Origin: Skeletonema tropicum
Lineage: Eukaryota; Bacillariophyta; Thalassiosirophyceae; Thalassiosirales; Thalassiosiraceae
Reading direction: 5' to 3'
Assembly: GCA_037178625.1 (NCBI GenBank)
Contig: CM074134.1
Location: 1 to 64,000, forward strand
DNA: 64,000 nt
Part shown: positions 1 to 10,635 of the stretch, in pieces
How positions within the stretch are numbered: the stretch's first letter is position 1
Layout: each line of letters starts with the position of its first letter
Program-made: the position numbers and the translations under genes
Notes under the pieces: model-generated
What the model was told of the DNA's origin: nothing
Database searches by the model: none
Seen by the model: the letters and a program-made list of their open reading frames with translations, nothing else

Positions 1-1
1 T

Positions 2-2281
2 GGTTATGAGGACGGTTATTGCAGCAATCTCAAGGAGCATGTGATTGGTACTCCGCCGTTGCAGATCTATGAGTCTGAGTTTGAATGTTGCCAAGAAAAC
101 TTTGCTGATCAGAAGTCTGGCTACTGTGTCTCGCAGCTTCCTATCCAACTGCAGCCTTCCGGGCAACCCACCCTCGAAGTTAATAACGGCCTTGGACTTC
201 CTGATCAGTACGTTGCTGTCCATGCTGATGGATATGAGGACGGTTATTGCAGCAATCTCAAGGAGCATGTGATTGGTACTCCGCCGTTGCAGATCTATGA
301 GTCCGAGTTTGAATGTTGCCAAGAAAACTTTGCTGATCAGAAGTCTGGCTACTGTGTCTCGCAGCTTCCTATCCAACTGCAGCCTTCCGGGCAACCCACC
401 CTTGAAGTTAATAACGGCCTTGGACTTCCTGATCAGTACGTTGCAGTGTTTGCTGATGGATATGAGGACGGTTATTGCAGCAATCTCAAGGAGCATGTGA
501 TTGGTACTCCGCCGTTGCAGATCTATGAGTCCGAGTTTGAATGTTGCCAAGAAAACTTTGCTGATCAGAAGTCTGGCTACTGTGTCTCGCAGCTTCCTAT
601 CCAACTGCAGCCTTCCGGGCAACCCACCCTTGAAGTTAATAACGGCCTTGGACTTCCTGATCAGTACGTTGCTGTCCATGCTGATGGATATGAGGACGGT
701 TATTGCAGCAATCTCAAGGAGCATGTGATTGGTACTCCGCCGTTGCAGATCTATGAGTCCGAGTTTGAATGTTGCCAAGAAAACTTTGCTGATCAGAAGT
801 CTGGCTACTGTGTCTCGCAGCTTCCTATCCAACTGCAGCCTTCCGGGCAACCCACCCTCGAAGTTAATAACGGCCTTGGACTTCCTGATCAGTACGTTGC
901 TGTCCATGCTGATGGATATGAGGACGGTTATTGCAGCAATCTCAAGGAGCATGTTATTGGTACTCCGCCTTTGCAGATCTATGAGTCCGAGTTTGAATGT
1001 TGCCAAGAAAACTTTGCTGATCAGAAGTCTGGCTACTGTGTCTCGCAGCTTCCTATCCAACTGCAGCCTTCCGGGCAACCCACCCTTGAAGTTAATAACG
1101 GCCTTGGACTTCCTGATCAGTATGTCGCTGTCCATGCTGATGGATATGAGGACGGTTATTGCAGCAATCTCAAGGAGCATGTGATTGGTACTCCGCCTTT
1201 GCAGATCTATGAGTCCGAGTTTGAATGTTGCCAAGAAAACTTTGCTGATCAGAAGTCTGGCTACTGTGTCTCGCAGCTTCCTATCCAACTGCAGCCGTCT
1301 GGTCAGCCAACCCTTCAAGGAACTCTTGGACTTCCTGATCAGTATGTCGCTGTCCATGCTGATGGATATGAGGACGGTTATTGCAGCAATCTCAAGGAGC
1401 ATGTGATTGGTACTCCATCGGGGGAGATTTTTGAGTCTGAGTTTGAATGTTGCCAAGAAAACTTTGCCTATCAAAGGGGTGGCTACTGTGTCTCGCAGCT
1501 TTCTATGAACAGACAGCCGTCTGGTCAGCCAACCTTCGTCAATTATGGTCTTGGTGGGTTTGATGTTTGGGTTCCCGTTTGGCCGCTAACCAACAGCTAT
1601 GAATCTGGTTATTGCAGCAGTAAGAAAGAATTTGTTAATTCGGCTTACACACAGCCTCTGGACAGCCACATTGATTGCTGTCTCAAGTGGTTCAGCATGC
1701 AAAATTCGGGCTTCTGTATTTCTGAAGTCGAAGATGCTTATCAGCCGACCAGCACGCCTACTATAACTGGTGGGGGTCTGAAAGATGCAAAATTTTTTCC
1801 GAGGTTTCCTGGTGTTGGCACACCTCCAGCAACTGAACGCTATTGTGACAATGACCACAATGCGCTTCCAGAGTGGCAAATGGAGAACTACGACTCCATG
1901 GGGTTTGACACTCAAGATGAATGTTGTGACGCTTGGTTCCCAGAACTTGGGACTGCATGCACTCGGCGGTTGCCTACTTTTGGAACTTTGGCGCCTACTC
2001 CTTCGAGCTGCGGATTCTACCCCAAGTATAGCTTGAAGTGGGAGACAGGCACATGTGTGAATGACTGTGATCATCCATCAAATTTCGAGACTGTGTCCAA
2101 TCTTTTGTTTTCCAATGATGAGGCAGGAGGGATCGAGTGCTGTAACACTTGGTTTGAAAATAATGGTTTGACTCAACACCAAATAGGGACTGCAAGGCTC
2201 AGTTATTGTCTAGAGCAGCTGGTAGTGGCCAATCCTACATTTGGCCTTACCGCGCCTCCTACAAGGGCACCAGTATCATGA
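2..2281 (+). CDS. Cysteine-rich tandem-repeat protein, 5' end outside window
   Basis: The frame is open from base 2, so the true start lies upstream. It encodes six nearly identical 76-residue units (the last is 74), then three to four diverged ones. Each unit carries a paired cysteine (ECCQENF), a GYC about 16 residues on, a proline-rich QPSGQPT linker and a second GYC. The C-terminal part holds the same pattern in more divergent form (ECCNTWF, SYCLEQL, and a FYPKYS...TGTC segment), which recurs in secreted or cell-wall proteins of diatoms. I infer an extracellular, disulfide-bonded role, perhaps in the cell covering; no enzymatic motif is visible and the signal peptide would be upstream. 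The stop is TGA at 2279-2281. Family-level function is unknown. Confidence 0.85.
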   Translation, partial: GYEDGYCSNLKEHVIGTPPLQIYESEFECCQENFADQKSGYCVSQLPIQLQPSGQPTLEVNNGLGLPDQYVAVHADGYEDGYCSNLKEHVIGTPPLQIYESEFECCQENFADQKSGYCVSQLPIQLQPSGQPTLEVNNGLGLPDQYVAVFADGYEDGYCSNLKEHVIGTPPLQIYESEFECCQENFADQKSGYCVSQLPIQLQPSGQPTLEVNNGLGLPDQYVAVHADGYEDGYCSNLKEHVIGTPPLQIYESEFECCQENFADQKSGYCVSQLPIQLQPSGQPTLEVNNGLGLPDQYVAVHADGYEDGYCSNLKEHVIGTPPLQIYESEFECCQENFADQKSGYCVSQLPIQLQPSGQPTLEVNNGLGLPDQYVAVHADGYEDGYCSNLKEHVIGTPPLQIYESEFECCQENFADQKSGYCVSQLPIQLQPSGQPTLQGTLGLPDQYVAVHADGYEDGYCSNLKEHVIGTPSGEIFESEFECCQENFAYQRGGYCVSQLSMNRQPSGQPTFVNYGLGGFDVWVPVWPLTNSYESGYCSSKKEFVNSAYTQPLDSHIDCCLKWFSMQNSGFCISEVEDAYQPTSTPTITGGGLKDAKFFPRFPGVGTPPATERYCDNDHNALPEWQMENYDSMGFDTQDECCDAWFPELGTACTRRLPTFGTLAPTPSSCGFYPKYSLKWETGTCVNDCDHPSNFETVSNLLFSNDEAGGIECCNTWFENNGLTQHQIGTARLSYCLEQLVVANPTFGLTAPPTRAPVS
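41..1402 (+). repeat. 228-bp coding tandem repeat, six units
   Basis: Units begin at 41, 269, 497, 725, 953 and 1181. The first five are 228 bp and differ by only a few bases; the sixth is 6 bp shorter, losing two codons at the EVNNGLG segment. From about 1403 the unit continues but is strongly diverged. Such near-identity suggests recent expansion or gene conversion in the 5' part of the array, and the array extends left of the window. Confidence 0.95.
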
Positions 2282-2828
2282 GTGTTTGGGATTATTACAT
2301 GAGGTGCAGAATAGAACGCCCTCAAAAATAAGATGTATGTAAAATATCTAGAGAGAAATTTGTCATTAACATTGTAGGTGGTGTGTGCTGTTGGATGCTG
2401 CTGACACATTATATCATCCTATCATATTGTATTTAGAGAATTACATTGTTTCTCTCTCTAGTCTTTCTCTCTAGAGAAAGGAGAGGGTTAGGATTTTTGA
2501 TGTGACAATCATCTTGGCTTGGGATTCAGTGTCGAATTTCATTTTGAGTCATCCATGCACTGGGTAAGTAGGTGGCTAAGAAGTGATGTATTAAAATGCT
2601 GCTGCTTGAATATTATTCCGCTATTGTATGTACATCGTGGATCGTGGGGCTCGACATTCGGATTGTAGGGGGTCGATTTAGCCAAGTCGATTGACAAAAG
2701 ATCTGTATTAAAATATGATCTCGACAAAATACTACAAATCTCATAAGTAGAGCGCAAAACGAGAGAGCTTTCCAAAAAAAATCGACACTCATCAATATAC
2801 TATTCATATCAACAAAGCTAACTCCTCA
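2282..2828. other. Intergenic, convergent 3' regions
   Basis: About 550 bp between two convergent genes. I see no convincing coding frame. A CT-rich stretch around 2452-2487 contains a short palindrome centred on TCTAGA, which may be a 3'-end feature of either gene, but this is a guess. Confidence 0.5.
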
Positions 2829-3773
2829 CTACTTACATGCTCCTACTCCTCCTCTCCTCATGTAAAAGATCCAATCATCCTCACCTCTTCCAGTCTTACC
2901 TGCACGAACGATTCGTGTATCATCATCCAAATAAGTCATCTTCCACGTCCTTGCCGTCCCCGCTTGAAAGTGTTGTGTGAATATTGGTACTTGAAAGATG
3001 GACAAGGTGAGTGAGACAAAGTCCACTCTCCACGTGGTTGCACCGTGGTCGATGTTGATGTTGCTGATGATATCATCATTATCATTACTGTTACTGCTTG
3101 ACGAGTCATTGCTTTTTTCATCATCATCATCATTACTTGCATCATGGTCATCTAAATAAACACCATCCCATTCGGTCCAAGTAGCCTCCAACACAGCACT
3201 CAACCACGCATCCTCATCCTCATCCACGCCCCTTCCACCCACATACAATTCATTCTTGTACGTTCCCCTCTGCAAATCAATCACCTGCTTCGCCACCCCC
3301 TTGAAGAACGGAAGTGGGCCCAGTCCCGGCAGTAGTTGACCATTGGACGGCGGCGGGGCGTCAGTGTAGAGGACGATCCATGGACCTTCCATGAGGGGAC
3401 TGCGAGCTGGTTCGGTGAGTGGACAGAGTGATTCGAGGTGGGCTAGTTTAGATGTTATTTGGGAGCGGTCCGATGTGGTGAGCGTGGTGGAGCGGCCTTT
3501 GTCGGTGGTGGATATGGCTTGATTGATTTGTTGTTTGGCGTCGGTTATTGCGGATGATGATGTTGATGTTGCGTCATTATTATTTGATAGAATGGCGTTC
3601 GAAGAGGATGATCGGACATTTGAATTTCTATTGACCGATAATGAGGAGGATTTTATTGTAAATGCGGCAGCTGATAAAGGAGAGATGACGGCAGTTGTGA
3701 CGACGATGATGGATACTATCAGCAAGCTGCTGCTGCTTGCTGAAGCACTACTGCTACTGGTTGCAAATCTCAT
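2829..3773 (-). CDS. PAP/fibrillin-family plastid lipid-associated protein
   Basis: The protein is about 314 aa. The core matches the PAP/fibrillin family: an ESLCPLTEPARSPLMEG-W-VLYT block, a GLGPLPFFKG region, and a C-terminal RIVRAG...DDWIFYMRR block close to the usual ending of the family. These proteins bind lipids at plastid membranes and plastoglobules. I chose the ATG at 3773 over one 13 codons upstream because it puts a serine-rich hydrophobic signal peptide (LLIVSIIVVTTAVISPLS) at the N-terminus, followed by AAAFT. That resembles the diatom ASAFAP-type cleavage motif for import into complex plastids. An acidic Asp/Ser/Asn-rich insertion interrupts the domain. No intron is needed. 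Confidence 0.85.
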   Translation of the reverse strand: MRFATSSSSASASSSSLLIVSIIVVTTAVISPLSAAAFTIKSSSLSVNRNSNVRSSSSNAILSNNNDATSTSSSAITDAKQQINQAISTTDKGRSTTLTTSDRSQITSKLAHLESLCPLTEPARSPLMEGPWIVLYTDAPPPSNGQLLPGLGPLPFFKGVAKQVIDLQRGTYKNELYVGGRGVDEDEDAWLSAVLEATWTEWDGVYLDDHDASNDDDDEKSNDSSSSNSNDNDDIISNINIDHGATTWRVDFVSLTLSIFQVPIFTQHFQAGTARTWKMTYLDDDTRIVRAGKTGRGEDDWIFYMRRGGVGACK

Positions 3774-3997
3774 GGTCAAGATGTATTCTATGTTGTGACA
3801 CCGTATGTCCAAGTTGAAGTTATGTTGGGAGATGATCGAGGCGGAGCGAGACGGACTGTCCCATGGTGTCCCATTCTTCCCGTTTGCCGTATCTTCCTAA
3901 TTTAGCCAGCGTTTCTGCGGCTGTGCATTATTCCTCACTACCATACCAAGGCCCCAAGGCAGGGTTCCCATCACGGGAACCGTTCCATCTTCCCTTG

Positions 3998-4174
3998 CCG
4001 ATTCGTTTCTCACTCTACGTTAATGATTATGTAATATATACAGACTAATCAGTACTACTGCGATAACATCAACTAATAATATAATTACATGGTAAGGATA
4101 CATAACAAGGATAAAGATTGGTGAGAAGTGAGTGATCGTCTAAGGGAATGAGACGTTCTGTGCTACACGAAACG
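3998..4174 (+). repeat. Left terminal direct repeat
   Basis: Begins CCGATTCGTTTCTCACTC and ends CTACACGAAACG. It matches 10241-10415 at nearly every base, with a 2-bp length difference in a TA-rich stretch near 4030-4044. High identity implies the two copies separated recently compared with the decay of the interior. Confidence 0.9.
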
Positions 4175-4937
4175 CTCCCCGTGAATTGTAAACTTACGCT
4201 TGCGATTCATAAAGCTAAGTCTCATTGGAAATCTTCTCATCCACTATCGTGCACTGATTTGGGTAATATAAAGTTGAATCCTCTTGTATAAAGGTGATAT
4301 CTTCTTGAGTGTGTCTGAGTAGTTGGCTCCGTCCAGGAGGTATTATCGACATTGTAAAATTCCTGTTGCGGTATACTCCCCCTTGATGATAAGGTGTCTG
4401 ACTGAGTTTTGTAGCGGATGTTGGAGTATTCGTAACCTTCACCATACTGTCATTGTCACAAAAGAAATCAGGTGCTCAGTCAATTGGTACCGCGAATGTG
4501 CTCAGTCAGTTGGTACAGCGAACATCTTTAGGTTGATCTTCAGTGCAACTGTCGAACCTCTCGCGAAGCGCATCGCTACCATCTCGGTGTCGGTTCCAAG
4601 ATTTGTAAATTCAACCGTACTCTGCTCCTTGTTTATTGAACGATAAGATTCTGATCCTCACCTTCTCTCCCAACGGAACTGGTTTTCCGCTGGGTCTTCC
4701 TCAATCGTCTCCCGTAAAAATCCTTCCAATCTGTGCTATGCTTTGGGGCTTCTTCGACATGTATTGTAGACATAGCAAGTCTCCTATCTGGATACCTATC
4801 CAGGTAACGTATAATTCCGTAAACAGCTTTCGAGGTGTCCAAGACGAAGTGCGGTCAAAATGATCCCTACATACCGGCTGGATCAATCTTCACTAGCCTC
4901 TACGGTCTCCCCGTAAACGTAAATACCTTTCAATGTA

Positions 4938-5038
4938 CATCCTTTTAATGTAACTCCTCATATGCATCGCGGTTCTGTATGCCCGATTGCATCCTTTCAA
5001 TGTAGCTCCTCATATGCATCGCGGTTCTGTATGCCCGA
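4938..5038. repeat. 52-bp tandem duplication
   Basis: Two adjacent copies of 52 bp (4938-4989 and 4990-5038) differing at only a few positions, each containing CATATGCATCGCGGTTCTG. It lies inside the decayed element. Confidence 0.85.
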
Positions 5039-6042
5039 GTGTCACGAGGTGCTTTGACCACATCGTAGAGACGGTCCAAGTCAGAATTGATCGTCGTACA
5101 GAAATGGGTTGCTGGTATCTTTACCTCTTTCACCGCTTTAGTCCGGTGTCTAGTTCTAGCGTTCTGGATACTTAATTGATTGAGTTCTCTCTCCTCCTTC
5201 TCATTCGTCGTGTTGTCTCAGAGGCTCTTGCCATGTCCTTCTTCCTGCCCGAGGTCGTTTGTTATTCTCTCAGAGCTTAATTATCACCTCGTTCGGGTTC
5301 TTGGTTCTTGGTAGGATGTCATCTACGTCGACCGATATTATCTCATAATGGACGATGGATGGTGTCCCTAATCGCGTGTCTTGAGAGTGACTCTTCATCC
5401 TGTATACACCTTTGGCAAGCATAGTTCTGTACGTTGTAAATCATGTTGCGCATAGTGACGAGTCTTCACTTCATTCCCTTTATCTTCACTATCTCAAGTG
5501 ATTCTAGCTTCGAGCCACGTTCTCACTTAAATTCAAGCGTGCGTTGCCCATACAAAAATCGGTGGCCGGTACGTCTAATGGCAGTTATGTAGATGAGGTA
5601 GGCATTGTCCCGTGGGTGACGGATCTGTATCTGTATCTGTGCTGTTTTATGAGCCCAAACCTTGATGCGCCTGGCTGTTCTATTCGCGGCAATGATGCGT
5701 CTGGCTGTTCAAGGAATCATTTCCTCGCAACCTCTTCTATGTTCCGATATGTGTCGCCTGTATTGCTTGTGTAACATGTGGGATGTCGTGCTTCCAGAGT
5801 TAGCGTGTGACTTCCTTGGTATGTTGGTGTTGGCTCTCCTGCTATTGCCTCATCACCTCTCGCATATCTCTACATCTTTAAGTCGGTCTCTTGTTGTCGT
5901 GGTTATATCGCCTCGTTTAAGTCGGTCATATCGCCTCGTTCCAGTCATTTAAATTTGTGCATCAAATTGTCCAGTGCGCCTCTAGTTCAACTCGCATTAG
6001 CCTGGCCTATATCTCGTGTTTCAGCATCACGAGCGAGGTATA

Positions 6043-6304
6043 TCACTCATATTCTCCCCGTATGCCGAGTCTTTTGTTGGTCGAGTTGGTGATTGGTCGA
6101 ATCAGTCTCATGAAGTCTGTGGTGGCTTTACTCCGTCTACCACAATCGGCATCTACCCGTCCACGATAACCTATCGATGGCACCCCGTACTCTGTCAGAC
6201 CTTCTCGTGCCGTTTGAGATTGGTCTCGCCTGATATATTCAAACTCATTTGCAGCTCCAGTATCGTTTGATAATATGAATTTGCGATCCCTGGTCTGAGT
6301 GTCC
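6043..6304 (-). pseudogene. Coding relic inside the decayed element
   Basis: On the minus strand a stop-free frame of about 87 codons reads protein-like (segments KFILSNDTGAANEFEYIRRD and VPSIGYRGRVDADCG) and ends in TGA at 6043-6045. It has no ATG start and stops upstream. I do not recognise the family. It supports minus as the former coding strand of the 3998-10415 unit. Confidence 0.3.
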
Positions 6305-8516
6305 TACTACAAGTAAGTCGATGCAAAGTCTAGTTGTTGTTGTCGTCTCATACTAAGAAGGCTCGTTGTCGATGCATCTAGAATCGTCTCCAAATGTGTT
6401 AGGGCGCTCCCGCAGTGCTTGTCATGCAATTGCTCTCAAGTATTGTCAGCAGTCACCTCAACTGCGGGTACTACGCGTGGTCTTAACGTCCTAGTTTCAT
6501 GAAACTCACTGACAATAATCACTAAGCTATCGAGTCGGCTTGTCGGAAATGTTTTGCTCTGCTCTGCTAACGCAATTATGCCCATGTAAGGTATCACGGT
6601 GTTCACACCATAGTTATCACGATACAAGGTCAACTTGATGCTATATAGCCGCTCTGTGGGTCATCCAATCTTTCTCATGTTGCTTCCATTCGACCCGACC
6701 AAGGCCCAAGGCGTTCTTCAACATCATTTCTTCATTTGCGCTCTTCTGCCGATATCTTGGTCTGTACTACCTCGTTGATTTCCTCTGCCATTATGTCGGG
6801 TGATAAGACGTGCATCACGTTCTTCCTAGCTTGACATCTGGCGTTTAATCCACATTCATCAGTAGTGTCATATGTACCTTCACGTCTTGCACTATGATTA
6901 GCGTGAGCATCATTAGCAACTGTTATGAGGGCAACTCCTTGTTACATTGGTCTCTGTCTCTCTTATCTGCCTCGTCTATGCCATCTCTTTTATCTGCCTC
7001 TTCTTCTCTGTCTCTTCTCTGTCTCGTTTATCTGCCTCGTCTATGTCATCTCTTTTATCTGCCTCTTCTGTGCCATATTGGGAATGTCAAGTATCAATAT
7101 TCTCCCCTGCTTGACATTCAATTATTGGTCTACACGAGGTATTGCTGCCCCTATTCTTGATCATATCGAGTGTCTCCCGGTCTTGGATGTCAACCCGTCT
7201 CCAGTTCAGTGCGCATTGTTTTCACCATGTTGTTCAATCGTCCTTCACTCTGGACTCCTCATTGGTAAGATGCTATGGAGTATTTCGTTATGCCTTGGTA
7301 GTCACGGCTCGTACATTTGTTCGTCCCTTATTCTCGTACATTTGTTCGTCCTTTTGCCGCAGGGCGTTTCTCCATCAATCTATTCTCTTCAGCTTTGTTT
7401 CCCCTTTGCCGCAGGGCGTTTCTCCATCAATTCGGGTTAGATTATCATCCGCTCATCATGATGGATAGTAACGTCCTTGTCTGCGGTCCGTTCTTCAAAC
7501 TACCTCCTCGGCTCATCATGATGGATAATAACGTCCGCGGTCGTGTTGTTCTGGCTACATCCAATTTCTTGTCTCTTACACATTGTCATAGACTACAGCT
7601 TGTATTCGCGCCCGCTGTTATCAAAGCGATACAGCTTGTACTATATATTGGCTACGCTTATACTGAGGGATCTTTTGCCAAGATGAGGTCTTCCTATTTC
7701 TTGACATCTCAACCACATCAAACCTGCGATTCAAAATAAGAATGTTTGTCGATTGATTGTTAATATTTGTGTTCGCTTCCGATTCACTTTGAATGCCCGT
7801 GCACCATTACACGCATCTAATATTTGCTCCGTCATAAAGTTCCAGGGTAACCAACTCTGTTGCTACGATCTTCTGTACGCCGATCCCAAGGTATATTGTA
7901 TGTACAACATCATGGAATTTGTCTTTGTCCCTGTCTCATCACATGGCATGAAGCTACTCCCTATCAAGTACTTGTTGACAAGCCGTTTCTTGTTATGATC
8001 GAGTTGCCACCTATTCCTTATTTTTACAGCAAGTGCTGTCCATTTCTCTCTTTCTCTCCCTCTCCCTTCCTGGAGGAGGAGTTGTTAGATGACACACTCT
8101 GTGCCATTCTCTCCCCATCTTTCTCGCAACATCACGTAGCTCTGTCTGCGGATGTCCTGTACTCAATATACCCGGGATGCCATTCACTGATCTGGTTTGA
8201 CCTAAGATAAAGGGATGTTCACACGAATTGTGCCAAGGTACTTGCACATACATATCATCGAGTAACAATCACGCCGGTCGGCTCAAAATGCCATAACCTT
8301 AAATGTCATAGCTTTGCTGTAACTGTAAGCGTTCAAGCATTCATCTTGTGTTTCAGTTTCACATTGCTTATATTCATGTCTTGAGATCAACCTCTTCCCG
8401 GCTTCCATTTGCAATCGACTTCTCATGCAGAGCAGTCCCGAATACTATTCTCGCATTTATGCCCTCAAAAGGATTTTTATTCATACTTGTCGTGGTTTAA
8501 CGTTTGATCTCATTCT

Positions 8517-8553
8517 CAAGCAGGGATGCTTGTATATCAAGCAGGGATGCTTG
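8517..8553. repeat. Two tandem CAAGCA/TGCTTG hairpins
   Basis: CAAGCA-GGGA-TGCTTG occurs at 8517-8532 and again at 8538-8553, joined by TATAT. Each copy is a perfect 6-bp stem with a 4-base loop. Confidence 0.85.
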
Positions 8554-9332
8554 TATATCTCATAGTATCTTGTCTCCGATTCCATGTCAGATCTCTCCAT
8601 GAGGTTTTGGATAGTGTACTTGACATCCGTGACGTGCAACCTATTATATTACCGGCCCGTGTTCATTACCGTGAGCACTCTCGTTCTGGTCCGATAAGTC
8701 AGGTCTCTACGATCTCGCAGAGTTTATGTGCATCTGTTGGTTAACCGCTGTTCTTGCTATTCATCTGTCTCTTAGTTCTGCTCAATTTTCTTCGGTATTC
8801 TACTCCTCGAATACGGCAGTTGTCCTCTATCGGACTGTCTCCCTGGATATCAAAGGCTTCACGTTGATTATCGTGTTCGACATCTCTCCTTCTAGAGTAT
8901 CTCCCCTCAGCTTTCGTCCGAGGTGCGGCCACTCTAATCTAACTAATATGACATAGTTAACGGTGACCCTATCTTCTGGGTGCACATTAGTTTTCGTCTA
9001 CTACTCTGGCCTTTTCAGCTCTCTTGTCGTCTCTCATACGAAATGTTCCTATCTCTCTTCCTGGTCAATCACGGTCCCTATTCTTTTTCATTTACCAACA
9101 TTACAGGCACTCCGGCCTTCTCACTTTACGTCGGCACTTCGGCCATCTTTTCTCCGTCAGGCACTGCGACCATGACTACTACTATTTATGCTCTCCTTCG
9201 GGTGTTCGCCTCACTTACTCGGTGATCTATTTCATTCCTTCCTATTCTAGTGGTATTTTTCTTTCTTTTGTATCTCCTTCCTATTCTAGTGGTATTTCTC
9301 TTTCTTTTCGAAGACGATAGGCTCTACTGGCC

Positions 9333-9394
9333 CCACCTCCTGGTGGTATTTTTCTTTCTTTTCTATCTCCAACGACGCGGTGGCACTTTGCCAC
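9333..9394. repeat. Two small hairpins preceding the main array
   Basis: CCACC-TCCT-GGTGG at 9333-9346 and GTGGC-ACTTT-GCCAC at 9380-9394. Both are perfect 5-bp stems; the first shares the TCCT loop of the array that follows. Confidence 0.7.
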
Positions 9395-9496
9395 TTACGT
9401 TTACTTTTCCTTTATCTTTCCAAGAATGCGGCGGCACTTTGCCATTGACTGTTACATCGTTAATATCTCTGTTATCCCTATTCCTTCCGTGATTCT

Positions 9497-9669
9497 GCTG
9501 GCTCCTTGCAGCGATATTCTGTAATATTCCCTATCTGCTGGCTCCTTGCAGCAATTTCCCGTGTTATCACTGGCTCCTTGCAGCAATTTCCCGTGTTATC
9601 ACTGGCTCCTTGCAGCAATTTCCATCGCCCTTGGCTCCTTGCAGGGTCTATACTGGCTCCTTGCAGTAT
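9497..9669. repeat. Hairpin array with loop GCTCCTTG, six units
   Basis: GCTCCTTG occurs six times, each flanked by TG on the left and CAG on the right. Flanking stems vary in concert in several units: GCTG/CAGC (9497-9512), TGCTG/CAGCA (9536-9553), CCTTG/CAGGG with one G-T pair (about 9629-9645), and ATACTG/CAGTAT (9650-9669). Two other units (near 9568 and 9600) pair over only three bases. Confidence 0.75.
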
Positions 9670-9740
9670 TTCAGTTTTTCCGATCACCCTTCTATTCTTC
9701 CGATGACCCGTCGGTGATTATGAAAATTTGTATTGTTCCG

Positions 9741-9819
9741 ATCATCCCTCCTGGATGATTATATTGTACCGATCACCCCTCCTGGGTGATTATTGTTCCG
9801 ATCATCCCTCCTGGATGAT
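9741..9819. repeat. Hairpin array with loop CTCCT, three units
   Basis: ATCATCC-CTCCT-GGATGAT at 9741-9759 and 9801-9819, and ATCACCC-CTCCT-GGGTGAT at 9772-9790. The middle unit differs by T to C on the left arm and the matching A to G on the right arm, so the 7-bp stem stays perfect. Confidence 0.85.
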
Positions 9820-9883
9820 TATTTATTTGTTCCCAGTTTAAAGTCTTCGGACTATCTTTTGGGCCAATTCCTTTTATGCAGAC

Positions 9884-10000
9884 GGGGGCATTCCTCCCCA
9901 GCAGGGCCGATTTATTTATCGCCGGCATTCCTCGGCGATGGTTGTTGATATCCCAGGTGTCCTTACTGGGGGGCCAATTATTATGCCGGCGTCCTCGGCA
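9884..10000. repeat. Hairpin cluster with TTCCT/GTCCT loops
   Basis: Four hairpins: GGGG-GCATTCCT-CCCC (9884-9899), ATCGCCG-GCATTCCT-CGGCGAT (9918-9939), CCCAG-GTGTCCTTA-CTGGG (9952-9970) and TGCCG-GCGTCCT-CGGCA (9984-10000). The second has the same 7-bp stem as the last hairpin of the array at 28071-28249, but lies in opposite orientation as judged by its loop. Confidence 0.8.
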
Positions 10001-10240
10001 ATTCTTTATATCGATATCGAATCTCTTTCCTTCTTTCCTCTCGCATTCCTCGACAAATTCATCTTATCGTTCCTCTCAGTCAAATAGAACCTCAGTGAAC
10101 CGGTTCCATTTCCTCATATTATGTCCGCGTTCCTCCCCGTCGGAGAATAGAATAAATATTGTCATCATTTTCTCCCCGTATTCTATTCTTTTCGAACGCT
10201 GCCATCGTAGATGCATCCGTGAGAATGGCTGTCTGATAAA

Positions 10241-10415
10241 CCGATTCGTTTCTCACTCTACGTTAATGATTACGTAATATACAAACTAATCAGTACTACT
10301 GCGATAACATCAACTAATAATATAATTACATGGTAAGGATACATAACAAGGATAAAGATTGGTGAGAAGTGAGTGATCGTCTAAGGGAATGAGACGTTCT
10401 GTGCTACACGAAACG
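10241..10415 (+). repeat. Right terminal direct repeat
   Basis: Second copy of the 3998-4174 repeat, in the same orientation. It ends about 220 bp upstream of the hemerythrin-like gene, so it may contribute to that gene's upstream region. Confidence 0.9.
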
Positions 10416-10635
10416 TTGCTGCTTTTGACTGACTCTCCGAAAGGTTGACAGGCCGGCATGCATGCAGGGCTTCGTATCAAGCCAAGACACGCTTGCTCAC
10501 TCTTACGCTGCATGCATTATTTTCATTTGCGGCTTGTATGATGTAGCCGGCTGCGATTGAGCTGATGGCCGAGCTCATAATTTCCGTCTAACAACATCAT
10601 CATACTTCTTATGGTAATTTGAACTCTGAGCGACA

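Larger units (their letters stand above)
3998..10415 (-). mobile_element. Decayed 6.4-kb element with terminal direct repeats
   Basis: Direct repeats of 177 bp (3998-4174) and 175 bp (10241-10415) bound about 6.1 kb without any intact gene. The plus strand is strongly pyrimidine-rich, so the former sense strand is probably minus. Minus-strand frames give short protein-like stretches broken by stops, for example 6043-6304. The termini do not show the usual TG...CA of LTRs, and the only possible target duplication is TTG on both sides, which is weak. Internal repeats include a 52-bp tandem duplication near 4938-5038, a 28-bp repeat at 7352 and 7404, and many hairpins from 8.5 to 10 kb. A degenerate LTR retrotransposon is the likeliest reading, but no reverse transcriptase or integrase could be established. 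Confidence 0.5.

Noticed and set aside
1586..2074. 162-codon minus-strand frame
   Set aside because: Antisense shadow of the cysteine-rich repeat gene.
5300..5460. On the minus strand a VDVDDIL stretch resembling an RT YVDD box, and a nearby C-x2-C resembling an integrase zinc finger
   Set aside because: The two lie in different frames with stops between, their order is wrong for one protein, and flanking residues do not fit either family.
6925..7440. 171-codon plus-strand frame rich in Leu, Cys, Ser
   Set aside because: It follows TCT/CTG pyrimidine-rich repeats, looks like a translated repeat, and runs against the presumed sense strand of the element.
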